From Campylobacterales bacterium (GTDB lineage Bacteria; Campylobacterota; Campylobacteria; Campylobacterales; Sulfurimonadaceae): 36,076 nt of DNA. The stretch is taken from positions 1-36,076 of the forward strand of contig JACXUG010000005.1 in assembly GCA_014764065.1 (NCBI GenBank), read 5' to 3'. A program made the translations under genes and the position numbers. Shown in pieces: positions 8,360-14,836 of the stretch; position 1 is the first letter of the stretch, and every line of letters starts with the position of its first letter. The notes below the pieces were generated by a model. That model was not told where the DNA came from. It did no database searches and saw only the letters and a list, made by a program, of their open reading frames with translations.

Positions 8360-8826
8360 TGCAGCGCGCCTACCGATTCGCCATCGCCTATTTCGCCCTC
8401 TTCGGCCTGCTGCTGCTGGCCTCGGCCGCTGCGCTCTTCGCCAGCAAGATCGGCTTCTCCGTGCAGGGCATAGAGCTTTACTACCTGGGCAGCGACACCA
8501 TCCCGGGCAAAAGCCCCTACGGCCTCCTGGAGAGCGCCGTCCCGCACCTGGGCGCGATGGGGCTTTTCATCATGGTCGGTGCGCATTTTATGCTCTTCGC
8601 GCCCACGCGGGCCAAACGGCGCACGCTTTACCTTGCACTCGCCCTTTTCGCCGCCGCCCTGCTCGACATCGCCGCCGGCTACTTTATCGCTTCGGGCGCC
8701 GCCTCATGGGTCTGGGTGAAACTCGCCGCCTACATCACCCTCAGCCTGCTGGGCACCCTGCTTATGCTTCAGCTGCTGTATTACGCTTTTTGGCATAGTT
8801 TGTCGCCGCGACAACATCCCCGATAA
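8359..8826 (+). CDS. Unrecognised 4-helix membrane protein B in flavoprotein operon
   Basis: 155 residues, four predicted membrane segments (about 4-30, 58-78, 88-108, 115-140). Helix 2 carries two histidines 13 residues apart (VPHLGAMGLFIMVGAHFML), a spacing that puts both on one helix. It shares layout with protein A and may be its paralogue and heterodimer partner. Starts at 8359 in a TGATG overlap; the longer frame from 8269 would overlap protein A extensively and is rejected. Last gene of the plus-strand cluster; the next locus is convergent. Function unknown; membrane electron transfer to the SGAT flavoprotein is a hypothesis. Confidence 0.75.
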   Translation: MQRAYRFAIAYFALFGLLLLASAAALFASKIGFSVQGIELYYLGSDTIPGKSPYGLLESAVPHLGAMGLFIMVGAHFMLFAPTRAKRRTLYLALALFAAALLDIAAGYFIASGAASWVWVKLAAYITLSLLGTLLMLQLLYYAFWHSLSPRQHPR

Positions 8827-8857
8827 TGGCGCGATGGTAGGCAAAAGGGGTTTTGAT

Positions 8858-9168
8858 TTAGCTGATGACGTAGCGGCCGCCCGAGGTCGTCAGCACCTCC
8901 AGCGTCCCCACGTCTATGCGGTTTTTGAACCCCTTGTGGATGATAAGGCGTTTGGGCGCCAGGACGCAGTGGTAGTGCTTTTTTCCCAGATCTCCTACAG
9001 GTGCATGTAAAAGGTGCGCAGAATCAGCACCAGCCCGATCACCCCGATCTCGTACTCGTAGCCGATGAACAGCAGCAAAACCCCCAATCCCTACAGGGAG
9101 AGCATGCCGTTGTAAAAGGTCTTTGAAATATCCGCGGCCACCAGGATCTCCTCTTCTGGGTGCAGCAT
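8858..9168 (-). pseudogene. Decayed small membrane protein with PH-like (bPH) C-terminus
   Basis: Reading from ATG 9168 (GAGGA eight bases upstream): MLHPEEEILVAADISKTFYN, a stop TAG at 9093-9091, a hydrophobic stretch, a second TAG at 8997-8995, then a frame change at the T6 run 8979-8984 (A6 on the coding strand). Adding one A continues into HYHCVLAPKRLIIHKGF...DVGTLEVLTTSGG and a TAA at 8860. The hydrophobic core followed by an RLIIHKGF-like strand resembles small bacterial PH-domain (YdbS/bPH2) proteins. Both TAGs would be CAG (Gln) before a single C-to-T change. Two stops plus a frameshift argue for real decay. It overlaps the 3' end of apbE. This explains the stretch that otherwise has no gene. 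Confidence 0.6.
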
Positions 9169-9172
9169 CTTT

Positions 9173-10108
9173 TCAATCCTCTTCATGCTTCGCCTCCAAC
9201 GCCCTGAGGTAGTGCGACAGGTTGTCGCTTTCGACCATTGTACCGTCATTGTAGATCAGGACATATCCCACGGGCAGCGTCCGTAAAAAGGCGACGCTCT
9301 TCTCCGGCGGCATCACGGCCGCAGCTGTCGTCCAGGCGTCAAGATCCCCGCTGCGGACAGTACCAACAAGGGTGATCGAGGCGAAACTGCGTTCGGAGGA
9401 GCGCGTTTTGGGGTCGATCAGGTGGTTATGGCTTTTATCCCCGATATAGCGCCGGTAGTCGCCGCTCGTGCTCATTCCCGTTTCCGGGGCCACGCTCTCG
9501 AAGGATATCAGCGTCCTTTCCGAGAAGGGGTCCTGGATCGCCAGGAGGCAGCGGCCGATGCAGCGGATATCCCCGCTGAGCGCCACGGTGCCCTCGCGCA
9601 CCCCGCACTGACGCAGCGCAGTGATGGCGGCATCGACCCCCACTCCCTTGCCGAAACCGCCGAAATCGAGCATTGCGCCGGGGGCAAGTCTCGCGGTCGT
9701 CGCATTGAACTCCAGCAGTTTCAGGCCGATCGGGAGTCCGGCGATTTCCGCCCTCCCCGGCAGCCGCTCCTCCTCGCCAAAACGGTAGGCACCGCGGCTC
9801 AGGGCGCCGATGGTGACATCGAAATAACCGCTGCTCTGAACGTAATAGCGCACCGCGCTCTGCAGGGCATCGTAAAGTGCCGGCGAGATCGTCAGCGTTT
9901 TGTCGCGGTTGAGACGGTAGACCTCCGCAGCGGGGTCGTAGGATGAGAGCGCCTTCTCGACAAAGGTTATCGCCGAGAAGGCCCTGTCGATGCACCCGGC
10001 GCCGTCATCCGGTACGGAGACGGTGGCGAAGGTACCCATCATGACGCGGGTGCGCTCTGCGGCCTGCAGCGACGCGAGCAGAAGCAGCAGCAGAACGAAC
10101 GGCTTCAT
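9173..10108 (-). CDS. apbE: FAD:protein FMN transferase (ApbE family)
   Basis: Transfers FMN from FAD to a Thr/Ser of target flavoproteins, outside the inner membrane. 311 residues: signal peptide about 1-16 (LLLLLASLQAAE), then the ApbE fold with MMGTFATV, DFGGFGKGVGVDAA, a SGDIRCIG block and the NHLIDPKT motif near the metal/FAD site. The start at 10108 is one base after the stop of the HAD gene (TGA A ATG), so coupled translation. It lies next to, and convergent with, the gene for an SGAT-type flavoprotein (7350-7877), its likely substrate. The longer frame from 10222 only runs back into the HAD gene. Confidence 0.9.
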   Translation of the reverse strand: MKPFVLLLLLLASLQAAERTRVMMGTFATVSVPDDGAGCIDRAFSAITFVEKALSSYDPAAEVYRLNRDKTLTISPALYDALQSAVRYYVQSSGYFDVTIGALSRGAYRFGEEERLPGRAEIAGLPIGLKLLEFNATTARLAPGAMLDFGGFGKGVGVDAAITALRQCGVREGTVALSGDIRCIGRCLLAIQDPFSERTLISFESVAPETGMSTSGDYRRYIGDKSHNHLIDPKTRSSERSFASITLVGTVRSGDLDAWTTAAAVMPPEKSVAFLRTLPVGYVLIYNDGTMVESDNLSHYLRALEAKHEED

Positions 10109-10109
10109 T

Positions 10110-10736
10110 TCAGACGATCTCAAGCAGCGCTGTAGGGTGTTCGATGACAATGTCGCCCTCGCCCTCCGCGCTGAAGCCCCAGGTGGAAAAGATGCCGGTG
10201 ATACCGGCCTGTCGTGCCGCATCGATATCTTTGCTGTTGTCGCCTACCATCCATGCCCGGTGCTCTCCTGCGTGGAATCCGAGCGCATCAAGGATTAGGC
10301 GCAGCATCGCCGGATCGGGTTTCGACGCCCCAGCGATGTCAGGACCGACGATATGGTCGAAATACCCCGCCAGGCCGAGATGGGTGATCATCCGCGTCGC
10401 AAAGCTGCTCGGGGCATTCGTCGCCACGGCGAGCCGTACCCCGCCTGCGTGCAGCGTCTCGACCGTCTCCCTTATCCCCGGATAGAGGACGGGGTTCTTG
10501 ATGCACTGCTCATGATAGTGGGCCTCGAACAGCTCACGGTCGCGCGCCTCGTAGGTCTCCGTTCCGTAAAAGAGTTTGGGCAGGTTTCGCAGGGGACGGT
10601 TGATCCACTCGACGACGCTCCGGCTCTCTACCGCCGGCAGCGCATGGTTCACGGCGCGGACATGGTTGATGGAGCAGGTGATGTCCTGCTGCGAGTCGAT
10701 CAGCGTTCCGTCCATGTCAAAGATCACAATACGCAT
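10110..10736 (-). CDS. HAD-superfamily hydrolase, phosphoglycolate-phosphatase-like
   Basis: 208 residues with the HAD motifs in order: FDMDGT (D7 nucleophile, D9 acid/base), ATNAPSSF (motif II Thr), SKPDP (Lys), and VGDNSKDIDAARQAG (motif IV acids). The helical cap between motif I and II is the Gph/PGMB type. Substrate cannot be fixed from sequence; phosphoglycolate or another small phosphoester is likely. First gene of a two-gene operon with apbE. A TATAAT -10 on the minus strand (10767-10772) sits within a CGCTA-TTA-TAGCG inverted repeat 31 bases upstream of the start. Confidence 0.85.
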   Translation of the reverse strand: MRIVIFDMDGTLIDSQQDITCSINHVRAVNHALPAVESRSVVEWINRPLRNLPKLFYGTETYEARDRELFEAHYHEQCIKNPVLYPGIRETVETLHAGGVRLAVATNAPSSFATRMITHLGLAGYFDHIVGPDIAGASKPDPAMLRLILDALGFHAGEHRAWMVGDNSKDIDAARQAGITGIFSTWGFSAEGEGDIVIEHPTALLEIV

Positions 10737-10764
10737 GTTCTGCTTCCCTACCGGTGATTTCGCG

Positions 10765-10777
10765 CTATTATAGCGAA
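10765..10777 (-). promoter_or_regulatory. -10 element of HAD-apbE operon inside a small palindrome
   Basis: CGCTATTATAGCG is a 5-bp inverted repeat with a 3-base centre; on the minus strand it contains TATAAT (complement of 10767-10772). The position relative to the HAD start (10736) fits a promoter. The palindrome could be an operator. Confidence 0.35.
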
Positions 10778-10845
10778 GCCGTTTTCATGGCGTATTACGT
10801 GACGTTTCTGTATCAAATTGCAGTGACATATTTAAACATTTTGGG

Positions 10846-10851
10846 TACAAT
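10846..10851 (+). promoter_or_regulatory. TACAAT -10 element of mla operon
   Basis: GGGTACAATCG ends ten bases before the mlaA ATG (10862). Transcription would start only a few bases before the ATG, giving a very short or absent leader, which agrees with the lack of a good Shine-Dalgarno sequence there. TACAAT recurs before several genes in this window. Confidence 0.4.
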
Positions 10852-10861
10852 CGTGAAATTT

Positions 10862-11677
10862 ATGAAGAGACTGTTTTTAACGATGATATTGGGGTTTTCG
10901 CTGCTATATTCCCAGGAGGGAGAATCGGCCGCACCCGCCCCGTCAGACCAGATCAGCCCCTTTGCACACCTCTCCGGTCCCGAAGACGAGGTCTTCGACG
11001 ACGGCTTTGACATCGGGGGATTCGAAGAGGAGTTCACTGACGTGGCCGCCGAGCCGGTCTATGACCCGCTCGAAGGGTACAACCGCTGGATGACCGGGTT
11101 TAACAACATCCTCTTCGATTACCTCCTCGATCCGGTCATCAGTACCTACAATTTCATCCTGCCCGAACCGATCCGGGTCTGCATCAACAATATCTTTAAC
11201 AACCTCTATTATCCCGTCAGTCTGGTCAACAACCTGCTGCAGCTCAAATTCGACCACGCGCTGAGCGAGACCGGTCGTTTCATCATCAACTCCACTTTCG
11301 GTTTTGCGGGGATGTTCGATACGGCCATGCAGATCGGCGTGGAACCCCATGTCGAGGACTTCGGCCAGACCCTGGGCCATTACGGCGTCGGGAACGGTAT
11401 GCCGATCGTCCTCCCCTTCTTCGGTCCGAGCAACCTGCGGGACATCACCGGCGAGCTGCTCGATTTCTACGTCAACCCTGTCTACTACGTGGAGCCGAGA
11501 CAGTATAATATCCCCCGCAATACGTACGAGGGGTGGGGACTGGTCGGCGCCAAGCATTTAAACAAGTTCTCCCTCTACAAGCAGGAGTACCTGCAGATCC
11601 GCAGGGAAGCCCTGGATCTCTACCCCTTTATGCGCGATGCCTACGAGCAGAACCGCAACAAACTGATATCGGAGTAA
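10862..11677 (+). CDS. mlaA: MlaA/VacJ-type outer-membrane lipid asymmetry protein
   Basis: Removes mislocalised phospholipid from the outer leaflet of the outer membrane and hands it to MlaC. 271 residues. N-terminal signal sequence (about 1-17) without a lipobox Cys, so apparently not a classic lipoprotein. An acidic linker follows (D46-F58, DDGFDIGGFEEEF), then the MlaA domain: YDPLEGYNRWMTGFN, NNLYYPVSLVNNLLQ, GRFIINSTFGFAGMFD, EDFGQTLGHYGVGNG, and a C-terminal YVEPRQ. ATG 10862 is chosen because it begins the signal peptide; a GTG three codons upstream is possible. Operon with mlaC (4 bases on) and the RND gene. The acidic motif is also present in the RND protein. Confidence 0.92.
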   Translation: MKRLFLTMILGFSLLYSQEGESAAPAPSDQISPFAHLSGPEDEVFDDGFDIGGFEEEFTDVAAEPVYDPLEGYNRWMTGFNNILFDYLLDPVISTYNFILPEPIRVCINNIFNNLYYPVSLVNNLLQLKFDHALSETGRFIINSTFGFAGMFDTAMQIGVEPHVEDFGQTLGHYGVGNGMPIVLPFFGPSNLRDITGELLDFYVNPVYYVEPRQYNIPRNTYEGWGLVGAKHLNKFSLYKQEYLQIRREALDLYPFMRDAYEQNRNKLISE

Positions 11678-11681
11678 CCTT

Positions 11682-12266
11682 ATGAAAAAACTGTTCTATC
11701 TTGCCCTCATCTCCCTGCTGCTGCCGCTCTCCGCGGCCGCCATGGAAGCCAACGAGATCGGCAGCGTCATGCGCAAGAAGGTCGATGTCGTTTTGTCGAT
11801 CCTCAACGATCACAATCTGAGCAAAACCGAACGCAATAGCGCCATCGAAACCGAGATGGACCCCTATTTCGATTTTGTCCTGATGGCGAAGCTCAGCCTT
11901 GGCAAAAGCGGCTGGCAGGCGGCGACCCCCGCGCAGCGCAAAGAGTACGTCGCGCTCTTCGAACGCCGCATCAAGGACTTCTATATGAGCAAGCTCGACC
12001 TCTACAAGGACGAGGTTATCACCCTGGAAACACCGCAGGAGGTCAAGAACCGCATCTATCTCAACAGCTATATCGTCGAAAAGGGCGAGAAGAGAGAGGT
12101 GCTTTACAAGTTCTACCATGCCAAAGAGGGGTGGCTCATCTACGACGTCGACGTCCTGGGCGTCAGTATCATCCAGTCCTACCGCAGCCAGTTTGCTGGC
12201 GAACTCGAGAACGGTTCGATAGAGCAGCTCCTCAACAAGCTGCGCCAGCCACAGCCTGATGCTTAG
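11682..12266 (+). CDS. mlaC: MlaC/Ttg2D-type periplasmic phospholipid carrier
   Basis: 194 residues. Signal peptide about 1-19 (LLPLSAAAME), then the MlaC fold: an N-terminal helical part with MDPYFDFVLMAKLSLG, the WQAATPAQRKEYVALFE block, and a beta domain ending in GWLIYDVDVLGVSIIQSYRSQF, which is highly typical. It shuttles phospholipid through the periplasm between MlaA and an inner-membrane machine. No mlaF, mlaE, mlaD or mlaB is found in the window; the next gene, overlapping by 8 bases, encodes an RND protein that may serve as the inner-membrane partner. Confidence 0.92.
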   Translation: MKKLFYLALISLLLPLSAAAMEANEIGSVMRKKVDVVLSILNDHNLSKTERNSAIETEMDPYFDFVLMAKLSLGKSGWQAATPAQRKEYVALFERRIKDFYMSKLDLYKDEVITLETPQEVKNRIYLNSYIVEKGEKREVLYKFYHAKEGWLIYDVDVLGVSIIQSYRSQFAGELENGSIEQLLNKLRQPQPDA

Positions 12267-14766
12267 ACGCTTCTATACCGGCTTCGTTTTCCGCCACCCG
12301 TGGCTCGTCATCGCCATCGTGCTGCTGACGGCGGCAGTGATGGGGATGCAGGCCGTCAAACTCAGTGTTGACGCCTCGGCCGAAACCCTCCTGCTAGAAA
12401 ACGACAAGGACCTCGCCTACTCCCGCCTTGTTGCCAAACGCTACCGCGGCCAGGACTTCCTCGTCATCACCTACACGCCCGACGCCGACCTGCTCGCCCC
12501 GCAGACCCTCGAGGACATCCGGACCCTCGCTGCGGCGCTCCTGAAGATCGAAGGGGTCGACTCCGTCAACTCCATATTGAACGTACCGCTCCTGGAGAGT
12601 CCCCCGAAACCCGTCAAAGAGCTGCTGGAAAAGATCCCCTCGATCGAGGCGGGCGATGCAAACCTGACGCTGGCCCGCGAGGAGTTCAAGCATAACCCGC
12701 TCTACGTCTCCAACCTCGTCAGCCCGGACCTCAAGACAACGGCCCTGCAGGTGAACCTCGTCCGCGACGATCGCTACTACGAACTGCTCGACCATCTCAA
12801 CGCGCTGCGCGCGGCCGACGACAACGGCAGCCTTACCGCGGAGGGCAAAACCCAGCTTGCAGATGCGACCGCCGCCTTCAAGGATTACCGCGATATCGCC
12901 CGCGAACGCGATCACCGCATAATCCTGGCCATCCGCGACACCCTGCGCACGCACGACACCGCCGGGGAGCTCTTCCTCGGCGGTGTGACGATGATCGCCG
13001 ACGATATGGTCACCTTCGTCAAACGCGACCTCAAGACCTACGGCGTAGCGGTCCTGGCACTGCTGATCCTCGTGCTTTGGACGGTCTTCCGCCAAAAACG
13101 GTGGGTCGCCCTGCCGGTGCTGATCTCCGCCCTCTCCATCGGGATCACGGTCGGGCTGCTGGGAATGCTCGGGTTCGAGATCACCGTCATCTCGTCAAAC
13201 TTCATCTCCTTGCAGCTCATCATCACGATCTCCATCATCATCCACCTGATCGTACGCTACCGCGAGCTCGCCCTCACCAAACCTTCGGCCACGGAAAAAG
13301 AGCTGGTGCTCGAGAGTACCCTCTCCATGTCCAAACCGACCCTCTTCGCCATCATCACGACGATTGCCGGTTTTGCTTCCTTGATGCTCTCGGGAATCAA
13401 ACCGATCATTGCGCTTGGCTGGATGATGAGCATCGGGATCAGCGTCTCCCTGATCATCACCTACCTGCTCTTCCCGGCCGTCAACGTCCTGCTCAAGCGC
13501 AAACAGCCCAAGACGACCTTTGACAAAGAGTTCTCCGTCACCAAGATCCTGGCGACCTTCACCGAACGCCACGGTGCCCTGACGCTCATCACCACCGTGG
13601 CGCTGATTGCCTACTCCGTGACCGGGGCGCAGCGGCTCGTCGTCGAGAACAGCTTTATCAACTACTTCAAGCCCTCGACGGAGATCTTCCAGGGGATGTC
13701 CGTCATCGACCGGCAGCTCGGCGGGACGACACCGCTGGACATCACCATCGACCTGCCCCAGCCCCCCGCGGCCGAGAGAGTCGCCGAACGTTCGGACAGC
13801 CCCGACGGTTTTGATGAGTTCGACGAATTTGCCGAAGAGTTCAATGCCGAGGCACAGGGTGCCCAGTACTGGTTCACCGACAGCCGCATGCAGGTCGTGC
13901 GCCGGGTGCACGAATGGCTGGAGAACGTGCCGCACGTCGGCAAAGTCCTCTCCCTCGGCACCATGCTCGAAGTCGGTCGCACCCTCAATGACGGCCGCGA
14001 ACTCGACAACTTCGAGCTGGCCCTCCTCTACAACGAAATGCCCGCGAAATTCGCCGACATCATTCTCAAACCCTACGTCAGCATCGAACACGACCAGGCC
14101 CGTTTCGCCCTGCGCATCATCGATTCCGACCCCGACCTGCGCCGTGCCGACCTGTTAAAGGAGCTTCACGACGGCCTGATCAACGAGGTCGGCATCCCGC
14201 CGGAGCATCTACACATCTCCGGCCTGATGGTGCTCTACAACAATATGCTCCAGAGCCTCTTTGAGTCGCAGATCGCCACGCTCGGGGTGATGGCCCTCCT
14301 GATGTTCTTGATGTTCTGGGCGCTCTTCCGTTCGTTCATGACAGCCGTCGTCGCCATCATCGCCAACCTCGTGCCGGTCGGAACGGTTTTCGGGGTCATG
14401 GGGTGGTCGGATATCCCGCTGGATATGATGACCATCACCATCGCCGCCATCAGTATCGGGATCGCGGTCGACGACACCATCCACTATATTCACCGTTTCC
14501 GGATCGAGCTTGCCAAAGACGGCGACTACGTCGCAGCGATGCACCGCTCGCACGAGAGTATCGGCTACGCGATGAGCTACACCTCCGCGGCCATTATGAT
14601 CGGCTTCGTCATCCTCGTACTCTCGGTCTTCATCCCGACGATCTACTTCGGCCTTCTGACCGTCCTCGTCATGTTCATGGCAATCGTCGCGGACCTCCTG
14701 CTGCTACCAAAACTCATCCTTCTGCTGCGTCCTTTCGGGCAATTGACGAAAAAAGTTATCAATTAA
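12259..14766 (+). CDS. RND-superfamily (MMPL/HpnN-like) transporter linked to Mla proteins
   Basis: 835 residues with the duplicated RND layout: TM1 (about 14-34), a large periplasmic loop, TM2-6 (about 255-415), a lone helix (about 440-458), a second periplasmic loop (about 460-670), then TM8-12 (about 680-830). The second half contains the GIAVDDTIHYIHRF segment expected in the proton-relay helix of MMPL proteins. It is shorter than tripartite drug-efflux pumps (about 1000) and fits the lipid-type RND group. The second loop contains an acidic-aromatic motif at 516-528 (DGFDEFDEFAEEF) resembling the MlaA linker. Overlaps mlaC by 8 bases, so probably its partner in phospholipid movement, powered by proton motive force; this is inference from context. 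Confidence 0.85.
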   Translation: MLRRFYTGFVFRHPWLVIAIVLLTAAVMGMQAVKLSVDASAETLLLENDKDLAYSRLVAKRYRGQDFLVITYTPDADLLAPQTLEDIRTLAAALLKIEGVDSVNSILNVPLLESPPKPVKELLEKIPSIEAGDANLTLAREEFKHNPLYVSNLVSPDLKTTALQVNLVRDDRYYELLDHLNALRAADDNGSLTAEGKTQLADATAAFKDYRDIARERDHRIILAIRDTLRTHDTAGELFLGGVTMIADDMVTFVKRDLKTYGVAVLALLILVLWTVFRQKRWVALPVLISALSIGITVGLLGMLGFEITVISSNFISLQLIITISIIIHLIVRYRELALTKPSATEKELVLESTLSMSKPTLFAIITTIAGFASLMLSGIKPIIALGWMMSIGISVSLIITYLLFPAVNVLLKRKQPKTTFDKEFSVTKILATFTERHGALTLITTVALIAYSVTGAQRLVVENSFINYFKPSTEIFQGMSVIDRQLGGTTPLDITIDLPQPPAAERVAERSDSPDGFDEFDEFAEEFNAEAQGAQYWFTDSRMQVVRRVHEWLENVPHVGKVLSLGTMLEVGRTLNDGRELDNFELALLYNEMPAKFADIILKPYVSIEHDQARFALRIIDSDPDLRRADLLKELHDGLINEVGIPPEHLHISGLMVLYNNMLQSLFESQIATLGVMALLMFLMFWALFRSFMTAVVAIIANLVPVGTVFGVMGWSDIPLDMMTITIAAISIGIAVDDTIHYIHRFRIELAKDGDYVAAMHRSHESIGYAMSYTSAAIMIGFVILVLSVFIPTIYFGLLTVLVMFMAIVADLLLLPKLILLLRPFGQLTKKVIN

Positions 14767-14777
14767 AATTAACACGA

Positions 14778-14783
14778 TACAAT
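14778..14783 (+). promoter_or_regulatory. TACAAT -10 element before SPOR/receiver gene
   Basis: ACGATACAATAG lies 54 bases before the ATG at 14837, giving a leader of roughly 45 bases that contains the hairpin at 14799-14818. Confidence 0.35.
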
Positions 14784-14798
14784 AGTAATAATATCTAC

Positions 14799-14818
14799 CG
14801 GGGAGTTCCCGCTCCCCG
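14799..14818 (+). promoter_or_regulatory. 7-bp GC-rich hairpin in 5' leader
   Basis: CGGGGAG (14799-14805) and CTCCCCG (14812-14818) pair exactly around a six-base loop. The stem ends just before the AAGGA ribosome-binding site at 14825-14829. There is no U-run, so it is more likely a leader structure affecting translation or mRNA stability than a terminator of the RND operon. Confidence 0.4.
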
Positions 14819-14836
14819 TGTCAGAAGGATGGGATT

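Noticed and set aside
8979-8984. Programmed -1 frameshifting on A AAA AAG in the PH-like gene
   Set aside because: The slip would restore the frame, but two upstream in-frame TAG codons already prevent synthesis; decay is simpler.
8995-9093. Reassigned or suppressed TAG codons
   Set aside because: Other genes in the window show no TAG inside conserved frames, and no suppressor or pyrrolysine machinery is visible here.
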